Positions 43,478-54,819 of a stretch of 64,000 bases of DNA are shown here, one piece after another (the stretch's first letter is position 1; every line of letters begins with the position of its first letter). The stretch is from assembly GCA_020631735.1 (NCBI GenBank), contig CM036168.1, positions 94,840,932-94,904,931 of the forward strand. Reading direction: 5' to 3'. A model generated the notes under the pieces. The model searched no databases. It was not told the origin of the DNA and saw only the letters and a list, made by a program, of their open reading frames with translations. Source of the stretch: Saccharum officinarum. Its lineage: Eukaryota > Streptophyta > Magnoliopsida > Poales > Poaceae. The translations under genes and the position numbers were made by a program.

Positions 43478-46400
43478 ATGCCGTCCTTCTCTGCCGGCGC
43501 ATCACCGCAGAAGCAGCAGCAGTTCGCGAGGTGCCAACTCTGTTTTCTTCCTATTGTTTCGGCCTGGGGATTGAGCCTTTTGTGTTGGTTGACTTGCTGC
43601 AGATGGAGACAGCTAATTCGGCAACAGCGAAAGTCGCTCCCCATTGCGTCAGGTTTGCCTGCAGAGCTTTTAGATGTCTGTTCGCTGTAAGATATTTTTG
43701 GGGGTGTTAGCTCCGGGAGGCGGGAGCTGAAATTTTTTGTTTGTTGTTGGTTCAGTGGAGAAAAGGCTAGTCGAGGAGGTGAGGAAGAACGACACACTGA
43801 TCATCGTAGGCGAGACTGGGAGTGGCAAAACTACTCGTAAGTCTGTTTCTGTGTTCCCCTTTTCACAGCTGTTGCTTGGATGAAGTAATTGATAGAAGCA
43901 TGCCACTTTCTGAAACTTTTGGTTGGTAGTGTGAATAGGCTCTGAACTGACTCAGATGGATCTGCTTTGGCCTTTTGTGCATAAATTAGTGAAAATGGTG
44001 CAGTGGATTGTTTGTGTTTGTGGGTTTGGACTTCGGAAACATTTGTATTCAGTCACATTTGTGGATTGCAGTTGAAGTGGAATGGATTCTTCCCACTGTA
44101 ATCTCATTGTAATGTCATTCCAAGTGGGAATATGGTATTGCTTGCTTAGGAAAGTTATTCTTAGGTTTTGTATAGATTGTTTGCCAAAAACTACATGTTA
44201 CAAAATCAGTTTGTTTACATATTCATCTGTAATTGCAGAAACATACATGACTAGTATTTTTTAAATTTTCTCCTATCTTTTTTTTTCTACTTTGATTCTT
44301 TGAAAAAGCAACACTTTCTTTAATTTGGTCATGCAGAGCTTCCACAATTTTTGTACGATGGTGGGTTTTGCCAGGATGGTAAAGTCATTGGCATCACTCA
44401 GCCTCGGAGAGTTGCAGCTGTTACAGTAGCAAAGCGTGTAGCGGAGGAATGCAACGACCAGCTTGGCAAAAAGGTTGGATACTCCATCAGATTTGATGAT
44501 TCCACATCCAATGCAACAAGGATCAAGTACATGACTGATGGTTTGCTTCTGAGGTAATGATGCATTACTGCTTTGTTGCTTGTTTGATAACCATTTTTTG
44601 TTGGGATGTGCATTAGTCTTTTGATCCTCTTTGATGTGGTAATTGCTTTTTTAGTAAGCAATTTGATAACCAAAAGGTTTAGGTTTCTTGTCGCAACTGT
44701 TAAACCCCACCAACCCATCCCAATAATTTAAGTTCCAAGAACGATAGGTATGTTTTCGGAAGGTGTACACATGATATGCACTGCAGCCTGCAGGTCTCCT
44801 TTTTAAAATGTACAATCCCATATATAGTTGTTCAGAAGGCATTGATACACAATACCATTTTTCTCTCTCATAATGTTCCTTTTATTTTGTACTTTCAAGC
44901 AACTCTTATATTTTAGCGTTTTGCCATGGTAGCTGTCCATACACCTAGCACAATGTGGATTTTTTTTCTCAGTTTGTTTAAACCTTCTAAAGTGAATTTT
45001 CCATTCAATTATACCATTACCATATCATTTTACATACTGATATATCTATGGCAGTAGCCCAGGATGGGTAAATCTACATTTATTTCTTCTGTTTGATGCA
45101 CGAAGTTCCTTTTTCTAATTGAAAGATTACTTTGAATTTCAGGGAAGCACTTTTGGATCCACTCTTGTCTAAGTACAGTGTTATAGTTGTTGATGAGGCT
45201 CATGAAAGAACTGTTCATACTGATGTCTTGTTGGGTTTGTTGAAAAAAGTGCAACATTCCCGAGCTGATGCCAATAAAAATGGGAAGACTTTGCCTGATG
45301 TACAGGGCCATTCTCAAAATTTAACTCTTAAGGAATGCCAGGGAATAAGATGTGCTCCTCTAAAGCTGATAATTATGTCCGCTAGTTTGGATGCTAAGTG
45401 TTTTTCAGATTATTTTGGTGGTGCTAAAGCTGTACATATTCAAGGTCGGCAATATCCGGTTGACATACTATATACTTACCAGCCTGAGTCGGATTATATG
45501 GATGCAACACTAGTTACTATCTTTCAGGTGAGCACCATCCCTTTGCTCCATGAAATCTGTAGTTGGCTTACAGACGAAGAAAGAAAATAAAAGTCTACAA
45601 AAATGGGACTTCAGAAAGAAATGGAAAAAATGCTTCAGAAAACATGATGAGTGAATGATGACTAATTTCTTGCATAACCTACTATCCAACTGTGATTCAA
45701 CGCATCCTTCTTTTTCTGTATAAACTTCACTCTTAGATGTTTGATTTGATAGATCCATTTGGAGGAAGGGCCTGGAGACATTCTCGCATTTCTAACTGGT
45801 CAAGAGGAGATTGAATCACTGGAGAGACTTATTCATGAGCGTGCTCGTTTATTTCCGCCAGAAAGTAGTAAGATCTGGGTTACACCTATCTATTCATCTC
45901 TCCCATCAGAACAGCAAATGAATGCTTTTAAGCCAGCACCAGCTGGAACCCGCAAGGTACTGATGGGACTGAATTCATCATGTTTTAATAAGATCCTTCT
46001 TAAAAGAATTCTCTTTTTACCTCAGATTCCAAATGTAGGTCATTTTATCCTTCTCAAGCATTCTCTAAATACAAGTCATCCTAGAACTAATTTACACCTT
46101 TTACCCTTTGCTTCCCTCCTTTCCCCTGTTTAATAAATGTCACTACCTCTCACAAATGAATAAGCCATCTTCCCAATGCAGTATAAATGAAGGTCACCAA
46201 GGTTGTTTGATCCACTTGCTTAAATCTTTATTCGCAAGTCTAAAATGGCCTATAATTTATTGTGTACATGCTTTTAGTGTGGTTTGTTTTCCTAGTTGAT
46301 GAAACCTTCTTGTTACATGGAGGTTAAGGACAATTATTTCATCTTTCTGTTGTTAATTAGTTGTCATCTGTATATGTGAAAAAATCATGCCCCTTTATAA

Positions 46401-49400
46401 TGAAAAGGATGAAGTAATGTCCATATATTGATAGTATGTCTGAAAATCCTTTGCAGGCTTTAAACAAAGCTCTGACGTGTTTCATATAATTCCAAAAATG
46501 TCTGCAGGTTCCTTTAGTGTTAACGCGATACTACTAAACTGCATATCTCTCTATTAAAAAAGAATAGGAAGGGGTAGGAAAACCTCGAGTACAGGATTGA
46601 TCTTGCTGTTATAAAGTGAAATACAGAATTCATCTTGCTGTTGTTGGTCCTCTGGGTAAACATTGTTGTAATCAAGATCAACTGAAAGGAAAACTGTGTT
46701 AACTGTCATTTGAACATTTTGCTTGCCCCTAATAAATGTGAAAAGAGCACACTTTAAGGTCACTATGAACCAAAGTGTTAGAATGGCAATATCCTAGCCA
46801 TTACTAGTCCTCTTATCTCAGTCATTATAGGCTAGATTAGAGGACATTAGACCATTTTAATTCTTTTCCTTACATGTACACTCACCGTTGTATAAGAACA
46901 GCCATATAGCAATGAGGAAATCATTCTGATCATTCTATTAGCTTTCACAAAGGCCACAATATTAGGTGCAGATGAAAAATTTGACCTTTGTTCTAGGCTA
47001 CTGTTCCTGGATATGGTGTTTGTGACTAGAAAATTAGACTTTTAATAAAAACAATCCTTCTGTTTTCATGTTCTATTGTTCTTCCCATGCAGATTCAATC
47101 TTCTCCAAGGTTCATTTAGTAATTTGTTTTACTTGTAATCATTTTCAGTGCTTCACTTAAGTTTGAAGTCCCGCACCACAGTCTGTTAAGCAAGTTTGAC
47201 TTTTTGCTGATTTGCCTCTGCTAGGTAGTTCTAGCTACAAATATTGCTGAGACTTCAGTAACAATACCTGGCATCAAATATGTTATAGATCCTGGGATGG
47301 TAAAAGCTCGTGCTTACAATCCTGTGACTGGAATGGAATCATTAATCATCATCCCAGTCTCTAAAGCGCAGGCTCTTCAAAGGAGGTATATGTATCTTGC
47401 TTTTTTTATTTTTTCATGCCTAAATATGAGGTCAAAAAGAGTTCATGAAGTCTATTAAGGAGCGGTTGTCAGCATTCTAGCATGGTAGTGGTAGAATGAA
47501 TCTCCATGTGATGACTGAGTGTTATGTACTCCCTCTGTTCCAAATTATAAGTCTCTTTGACTTTTTTGGTACATCCATTTTGCTATGTGTCTAGATATAA
47601 TGTATGTCTAGATACATAGCAAAATGGATGAACCCAAAAAGTCAAAGTGACTTATAATTTGGAACGGAGGGAGTATCTTATTTCTTATACCTGTCGCATA
47701 TGGTTCTGCCAATAAGTCATATGGGCACTATGCAGATATTCAACCAAATAAATCAATACTTGTCCCTTTTTATTTGCATGCCTTTCTAACATCCTCATTC
47801 TACTCTCAGTGGTCGTGCTGGACGCGAGGGACCAGGGAAGTGCTTCCGATTGTTCCAAGAAAGTGAGTTTGATAAACTGGTGGATTCTACTGTACCTGAG
47901 ATCAAGCGGTGTAACCTCTCAAATGTTGTTCTGCAACTCAAGGCTCTTGGAATTGATGACATCATTGGTTTTGATTTTATGGAGAAACCATCAAGGTAAT
48001 TTTTTAAGTCTGCTTCTGTGTAAAAGAAAATGCTCAGAATCATTTTTTATTCTGTGTGCTTTTATGCCTGAATTTTGCGTTGGACTATTACTGTCCCCGG
48101 GAAACTCAATATCATTGATGAGAGGATGCATTTCATGTTATTATATTTGATGTATTTTATTGCTTGACACATGTACCCCAGCTTTAACTTTATAGGTAAA
48201 GAAAACCCCTTACCTAGACTTCTTTATGAACCTTATGATCTGCACTCCTACAGTGGTAACACCTAATAGAAACAAACAAGCTGAAGTTTTTACCTAGAGG
48301 CTTCTCAGCAATTATAAGTTAAATAGATTGTTGCTTTATATCAGTGCTGAGATTTTGCTTATTGGTGTCCAATCTACTACAGGACTGCTATTTTGAAATC
48401 ACTGGAGCAGTTGATCTTACTAGGGGCTCTGACTGATGATTATAAGCTCTCAGATCCTGTTGGTCATCAGATGGCTAGGCTACCTTTGGATCCAATGTAC
48501 TCCAAGGCATTAATAGTATCAAGCAAATTCAAGTGCTTGGAAGAAATGCTCATTGTTGTATCTATGCTTTCTGTGGAATCAATTTTCTTCTCCATGCGTG
48601 AGAAGTTAGAAGAGGTATCCATTTGAATTACTGGCAGGTTGTAAAATGTATGTCACAATTGGGTTCTTATCTGATACTGTGGTGTTATTCCCTCTGGTTC
48701 ACTTATTTTAGGGGGTTGAGTTTGCTTTGCAAACAGATGTTGTTTTCTAGTTTCGGGGCACACTTCTTGTCAAATGCTCCTGTTAGTAGCTTTGTTGGTA
48801 ATGGGAACTGGGAGATAAGTGCCAGTAGGCAAACTATATAAGAAAAACGTACCCCATTCAGAAATATATATGATATATAGCATTCTAGAATTTGAGTGGT
48901 CAAACTTAACTGTGACTGCAGCCATTTAGATTAGCCATGTGAAAAATCAGTACCATCATATTTATTACAAGACGTACATGAACATTGATGGTCTTTGTTA
49001 TTAGGCTAAAAAAGTACCTCTAGACCTAAATCATGATTTACCATTTGCTTAATGATAAATAAGCATATGCTTCAATCTGTTTTTGCTCACATTTCCTTTG
49101 TGCTACCCTTTCCCTGTTGGACACAAGACAAAGAAACTCAATGTGTTTTGTGATGAGTAACACATCACACATCAGTGTGTTACCTGCTTATATTAGTGCA
49201 ATAATTGAGCCATTTACTTATTGTTCTATAGGCAAGAGCTGCCAGGAAGGGCTTCGAAAGCTCTGAAGGAGACCATATCACATTGGTGAATGTCTATCGA
49301 GCAGCTGCAGAATGCTTGGAGAAGAGCAGAAATGCAAATGCCAAAGAAAAAACAATGGAAAAGGCATTGAACAGGTGGTGCAGGGAAAACTTTATCAACT

Positions 49401-50776
49401 ACCGCTCTCTAAGACATGCTCGTGATGTTCACAGGTTAGTTTCTAGTTTCTGCTCCATCTGTTTCACAGTACTTGTACAGAAACATTATTGTAGGTGTAG
49501 GGAGTTAAAATGTCATAATAAGTAGTTAAGCACACCCGCCAATGTCCTAATGAAGTAGGCAAAGCATTGCGAAAGAGGGGTAAAGATAAGTATTGTCTTT
49601 TTTTTTGTGTGTGTGTACATACACCCCATTTTCAATACAGAACTGTAAATTTTCAAATTAGTGAAAAAATATGTTCTTTAGGTCGTGGACACTGTTGACA
49701 GAGTTTTGGTGGAAAAACTTGATCATATGTGAGCTACACAAAAAAAGGCAAATTGCTTATCATTTTTCTTGACAAAAAAAATGATAAACTTGATAATATG
49801 TGAGCTGCACAAAAAGACCACCTTTTTTTTCCACAGAAAGCATATGGTCAATTTTGGCATGAAATTTTGTGTCAACATTAATTATACATGATCTACATAT
49901 ATGCATTTCTTTCCATAAATTTGAGAAATACACAAAGTGCACTTTTGTTTTAAGTCAGATGTGGTGTAGGTGAGCCTATGCATGGTCAACCTGGCTGCAC
50001 ACATGAAACATCAAATTGCAAAACAAGGGGAGGGTAGTTTGGTTTTTTTATGGTTGGAGGTATTGAGCTATGAAAATCAGATTTGAATATCATTTATGTA
50101 AAAAATGAAATGGAAGACTACGTTTTAGACTCTTAGGACTGTTTTAGACTTTTATGACTATAAAAAAAAATGAAAATCAGACTGTACGGTTTTTTAATAC
50201 CATTTATGCTGCAATTTGACATAGCAATTTTCTGTTCTTTGCAGTCAAATTCAGGGCCATGCCCAACAAATGGGACTGAGCTTATCATCATGTGGAGATG
50301 ACATGGTTCTGTTTCGGAGATGCCTTACGTCCGCCTTCTTTTTGAATGCAGCGATGCGACAGCCAGATGGATCATACAGGTATCATTCCATGTTATATGT
50401 TTTTTTTTTTCAATCTGAATGCCCATCATGGTCTCATGGATATCTTTTGCCTGCATCTTGAACAAAGATAATGTCCTAAACTAATCTGGGACTTAGATTA
50501 CACCAACCAAAACTTGAAGAATGCTGCATGTTAAGAATGTGATGATGACTATGATTCTCCCCATCTTTAATGTTTAAGCTGTTGTTTGGCAGGGCCCTTG
50601 CAACTGGCCAGAGCGTGCAGATCCACCCTTCATCCGTGCTTTTCAGGACCAAGCCCGACTGTGTCATCTTCAACGAGCTAGTTCGGACGACACAGAATTA
50701 TGTCAAGAACCTGACCCGTATTGATCCCTTGTGGCTGGCTGAGCTCGCCCCGCAGTACTACGCTACCGAAGAGTAA
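43478..50776 (+). CDS. DEAH-box ATP-dependent RNA helicase (DHX33/RID1-like, 696 aa)
   Basis: Twelve exons: 43478-43530, 43603-43652, 43756-43836, 44337-44553, 45143-45527, 45753-45956, 47225-47385, 47810-47995, 48383-48614, 49232-49434, 50245-50379, 50593-50776. All are GT-AG with continuous frame (2091-base CDS). DEAH helicases remodel RNA-protein complexes in splicing or ribosome assembly in the nucleus. All motifs are present: [10 protein letters not shown], Ia [20 protein letters not shown] (usually SAT), [34 protein letters not shown], then the winged-helix, HA2 and OB-fold regions. Similarity in wording to human DHX33 and length near 700 aa suggest that subgroup; the exact Arabidopsis orthologue (I suspect RID1) is uncertain. 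The start is the first ATG in good context. Intron 6 is 1268 bp, and intron 7 holds a Stowaway MITE. Confidence 0.92.
47529..47673. mobile_element. Stowaway MITE in helicase intron 7
   Basis: 145 bp, near-perfect palindrome with ends CTCCCTCTGTTCCAAATTAT and ATAATTTGGAACGGAGGGAG. TA duplications lie at 47527-47528 and 47674-47675. It looks young and does not touch the splice sites. Confidence 0.92.
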
Positions 50777-50889
50777 TTGAGATCAGTGGACATTTGGCAT
50801 AGTAATACTTTATGGTAATGATGAATTATTTATATTTATGCAATTCGTTATTATATTAAAGCATGGTACCACTGCCGAGCAATCTTATC

Positions 50890-52175
50890 CTAAGGACTTA
50901 ACATCGCCCGGACGTCCGGAGCAGACGAGAGCGTTCGGACGCCCCCATGCATGCTGCTACTCTAGCCCGCCGTCCACGCTTGTTGCTGCGCAGTATCGCT
51001 ACTGCACGCGCACGTTTGTCCCCTGACTGTCTCGCTTCGCCCCACACGCGTACCCCACTCCCGTTTGCATCGCCCTTCGCCCCACACGCGTACCCCACTC
51101 CCGTTTGCATCGCCCTGCCTCGCACGAACTCCTCGAATGTGCCCGTCACTTCTTCCCTCTGACCCCTCCTCTCTCAATGCGGGCGGGACTCGGGAGCTCG
51201 GATGAGAACGAGCACGCTCCATCCGCAGGACCCTAGACGTGCCTTTGCGCCTCATTTGCCAGCCCCCGGCTTGTCGCGCCCCTTCCCTCAATGTCTGGAC
51301 CATGCCCCTATGACTCTCTGAACAAGTGAACATACCTCTGAAACATGAAACATTTGCAATATGAAACACTTAAATGCAACATAAATATGAAACATATGAA
51401 ACATTTGGAACATACACTTGGAACATATGCAATATCCAAATAAAATATTGTAACATGAAAATACTTACTGCAATATAAGAATGAAACAACTGAATCATTT
51501 GGAACATACTCTTGTAACATATGTGTGAAACATATGCAACATCCAGATCAAAACGCTTGCAATATACGTTTGAAATAGATGAAACACTTTAAACAAACGC
51601 TTGCAACTACATTTGAAACACTTGCAGCATATGCAACATCCCGATCTACTTTTGCAATATTCATATGAAACACTTGTAACATACCTCTGAAACATCTGAA
51701 ACACTTGACACCTACGTTTGCAACATGCGCTTTCAGCGTAACATCTCCTTGCTGCCTGGCAAGAGGCTCGTTGGCGCGTGGAGCTCATTGGTGTAGAGCT
51801 CGCCGATGGCGTGGAGCTCGCTGCTCCGGTGGAGAAGGGCGCAACAGGTACCGTGGAGAAGGCTGCAGTGGGTTCGTGCGTTGGAGAAGCCTGCGGTGGG
51901 CGGGAGACATGATGGAGAGGGAGGAAGACGGGCTACCGTGCTATGGCGTGGAGGAGGTGTCGGCTGACGGAGCGGAGGCGTGATGGAGAGGGAAGCACGG
52001 TGGAGAGCGCTGTCGCCGAGGCGCGCTGCGGAGCGTGGTCACGGAGAGCTATCGCGGCACGGCGGTGAGGTGAGTTTTTCTTTTTTTTAGAATAGTTGGG
52101 GGTAAGTGGATGAGCAGATAAGATGCGGTTGTTGGGCTACGTCACAGCCCACCATTGGCACCGTCCGGACGGACG
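50890..52175. mobile_element. Probable non-autonomous transposon with GAAACAT-rich core
   Basis: Three zones: a GC-rich left end (CCGGACGTCCGGA near 50909) with an exact 40-bp tandem duplication (51035-51074, 51075-51114); a 430-bp AT-rich core of degenerate GAAACAT/GCAACAT words (about 51300-51730); and a GC-rich right part ending near CGTCCGGACGGACGGACG (about 52153-52172). The CCGGACG-type ends may be inverted repeats, but no TSD is clear. I cannot assign a superfamily. No protein domain appears in its open frames. Confidence 0.5.
51035..51114. repeat. 40-bp tandem duplication
   Basis: Two identical copies of a 40-base unit starting CTTCGCCCCACACGCGTACC. Confidence 0.9.
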
Positions 52176-54434
52176 GACGTTCTGTACCCAACATTACCGT
52201 TATCCTAACACATGCACTCGAGGGCAGTTTAAATTTTGAACTTCAAGTTTATATCCTAACAAATGCACAACTTGCATGCGATTGCTTGCCGGTGTTCTCT
52301 CGCCATTGCGTAATTTTGTTGGAATAGTTTGTATAACTGGTTATTTGGAGTCCGCGTAACTTTACGTGTAAGGAGGGGTTTTTTTTCCTGAGTGCTAAAA
52401 AAATTGGGAGGTGAGTTTAGGAGTTATTGTAGATGGATTTTTTTTCTTCCAAAAATCATGGATTTGGAAGGATTCTCGGTACTCTTGGAGATGCTGCTTT
52501 CTATTTTTGACATGCACCGAGATATTTAATGCCCTCCCACGCCTTCTCAACCAAATATAGAGCCGGAGAATCATGCAGTCATGTGCCGAGAAAAGAAATA
52601 TCTAAGTAATGGCGCCAGTTTTAGAATAATTCATGGCTTTGACTTTACTACTCGATGTTTAACCGTTCACCTACTCTGTGAATACAAAGGACTACGAATA
52701 AGTGACATGTTTAGCATACTTGTGCTTAAAGTGCTTGCTGACGGTAAATCTATTGATACTATGGCTCTGTGTGGATCACGGTCTAAATTTAGCCAATCCC
52801 ACACAAAAAAAAGGTCGTTAGTTTGTTAGACCATACAAATAAGCTAAAGTGATCTAAAGTTTAGCACTTAACTTTAACTAACTAAACTTTAGATCATGAG
52901 ATCCAAACATTAGCCTTTGTCGCTTTGATTAACTGAATATTTAAGTAAAAATATTGTTAGGGTTGCTGAAGTCAAATATCTGTCCTAAAATATAAAGGAA
53001 TGCAGGTAGATAAAAGATAGCCTTGTGAAATGGAGTGAGTATAACCCTATTCGCTGGATGGTTTCTAGTTTGCTGATTCTGACTGATGTTGATTTGTTGC
53101 GAGAGAAAAACGTTACTAAATGACTGGCTAATAAGATCAAGCAAATAGGCTGATATGTGTTTTAATTTTTTCAACTACTGTAATAAACTGCACTAATGTG
53201 GACCAATCTATTCTACTGTTCTCGACTTGCGGAAGTCATGCTATTCCAAAGTCCATTTACTCGCGTCAGGTTCTTGACTCCATGGCGATCGTACCTGTGA
53301 TTGTTGTCCGGTCACAATCTTGACGGGTTCTAAAACGCCGTTAATAAGCGCACTAGAAGATCAACGAAGAATTGTCACCTCTGACCTCTCCATCTACTGT
53401 GATGGACATTTTTGTAGCCTGCTGTATGTATTTAATTTTCTCGTTGCGACGTTGCGCATGCAGAGACTGCGGAGATGTTCATGTCATCGCGTCGTTCTCT
53501 GCGTTCATCAGCCTTAACCTAATTTCCCCAAAATTCATCATACTTTATTTATGCCAAATGTATGCCCATATGTAATTTACACTGTTGCTGAATGCTGACG
53601 CACTGAGATATATCCCCATCAGCGCTTGACCGCCCTTGTGTGTGCTTACGCCAACGCCAACACAACAAAACGTAGGGCAATGTCCGATTATTCACTGAGG
53701 AAAAGGAGCATGCATCTAGGTCTCCTTTGAACACAAGAATTTTGTGAAAATCATATGGAAATTTTATAAGAACTGGTTTTATCTTCACATGGAAAATTCC
53801 ACTGCTATTTCGCCATTTGGTTACGACTGTATTGACGCGCGCTGCTACTTTTAAGCCGTTGTAAATGTAGCTTTGAACGACCTAATGACGAGACGTTTTC
53901 AGCTGACGGAAAGTGAGCAGACGATTTTTTATATAAAAAGAAAAAGGTACGTAGTAGAAACATGACACAAAAGTAAAGCTTTGAGCTGAAAGGATATATA
54001 CTCCTACACTACACGTGACTAGGAAAATGAATGGTGGAACACGAGGAAGTTTCTCTTTTGCGGTTGGGTTTTATGATAAGTGTCGTGCATGCTAGCTGTA
54101 CGGGGAGTAGGCATTAGCACATGGGTGTTGGTTAATGGCGAGAGCCCGGACGGACCGACACGATGATGCAATGATGCATGGGTGTTTAAATGGCACCGAA
54201 GACAATCTCGAAAAAAAAAAAGAGCACCGCAGACCGCAGACTGTCATAGCCTCGATCGTATTTGAACTGGCACGACACAAAAGACGGGTAGCCCATTTGA
54301 TTTTAGCCTCGTGAGATAAAGTAAACTAATAAAGTTCAATGGCTAAATTTTAGACCACGTAAGATTCAGATATAGGGCCTAAGTAACCAAACCCCGACCC
54401 CGTCACCAGGGTGGTGGTGTTGACAGCAGCTTAC
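52176..54434. other. Spacer with MITE remnants
   Basis: No gene seen. 52755-52915 is a diverged fold-back fragment (repeated 'ctaaagtttag', 'taaactttagatcatgagatccaaac'). 53045-53160 is a relic of the small family also at 23675-23788. The open frames are short and lack domains. Confidence 0.4.
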
Positions 54435-54819
54435 ACTACCCGCAGTGGGTACTCTAAAGGGATATTCTAAAGCTTAGAGTATGAATATAGAGTAAAAACT
54501 GCTGCACTGGGTACTCTAAAACGATACTCTATTCTTTCTCCCACTCTATATTTAGAGTAGTACAGTACTTACTCTATAGTGGGCAGTGACGGCCCCACTA
54601 GCTAAACAAAGGAAAAAATGCTATAACTCACAAACCAAAAATCCAAATTAAATTTCGATTGCACTATTAAATTCGTCTCAATAAATCCTTCAAAACTAGA
54701 TCACACGTGGATGATATAGTGGATGGATGAGTGTGGGAGAATTGAGTATAGATGAGATAATCTTGCTGACTAGAACGTATAAAGGATGAATATAGAGGTC
54801 AATGAGTGCGGATAGCCTT
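54435..54819. mobile_element. Non-autonomous element, copy B (inverted relative to 24650-25080)
   Basis: Begins with clustered ACTCT/AGAGTA words and ends ATAGAGGTCAATGAGTGCGG. Almost every segment has an inverted counterpart in 24650-25080. Its orientation is opposite to copy A. Confidence 0.65.

Noticed and set aside
51182..51983. Cys-rich antisense frames in the GAAACAT block (about 51308-51788)
   Set aside because: Apparent repeated Cys/Met/Phe peptides reflect the repeated DNA word, not a protein family.
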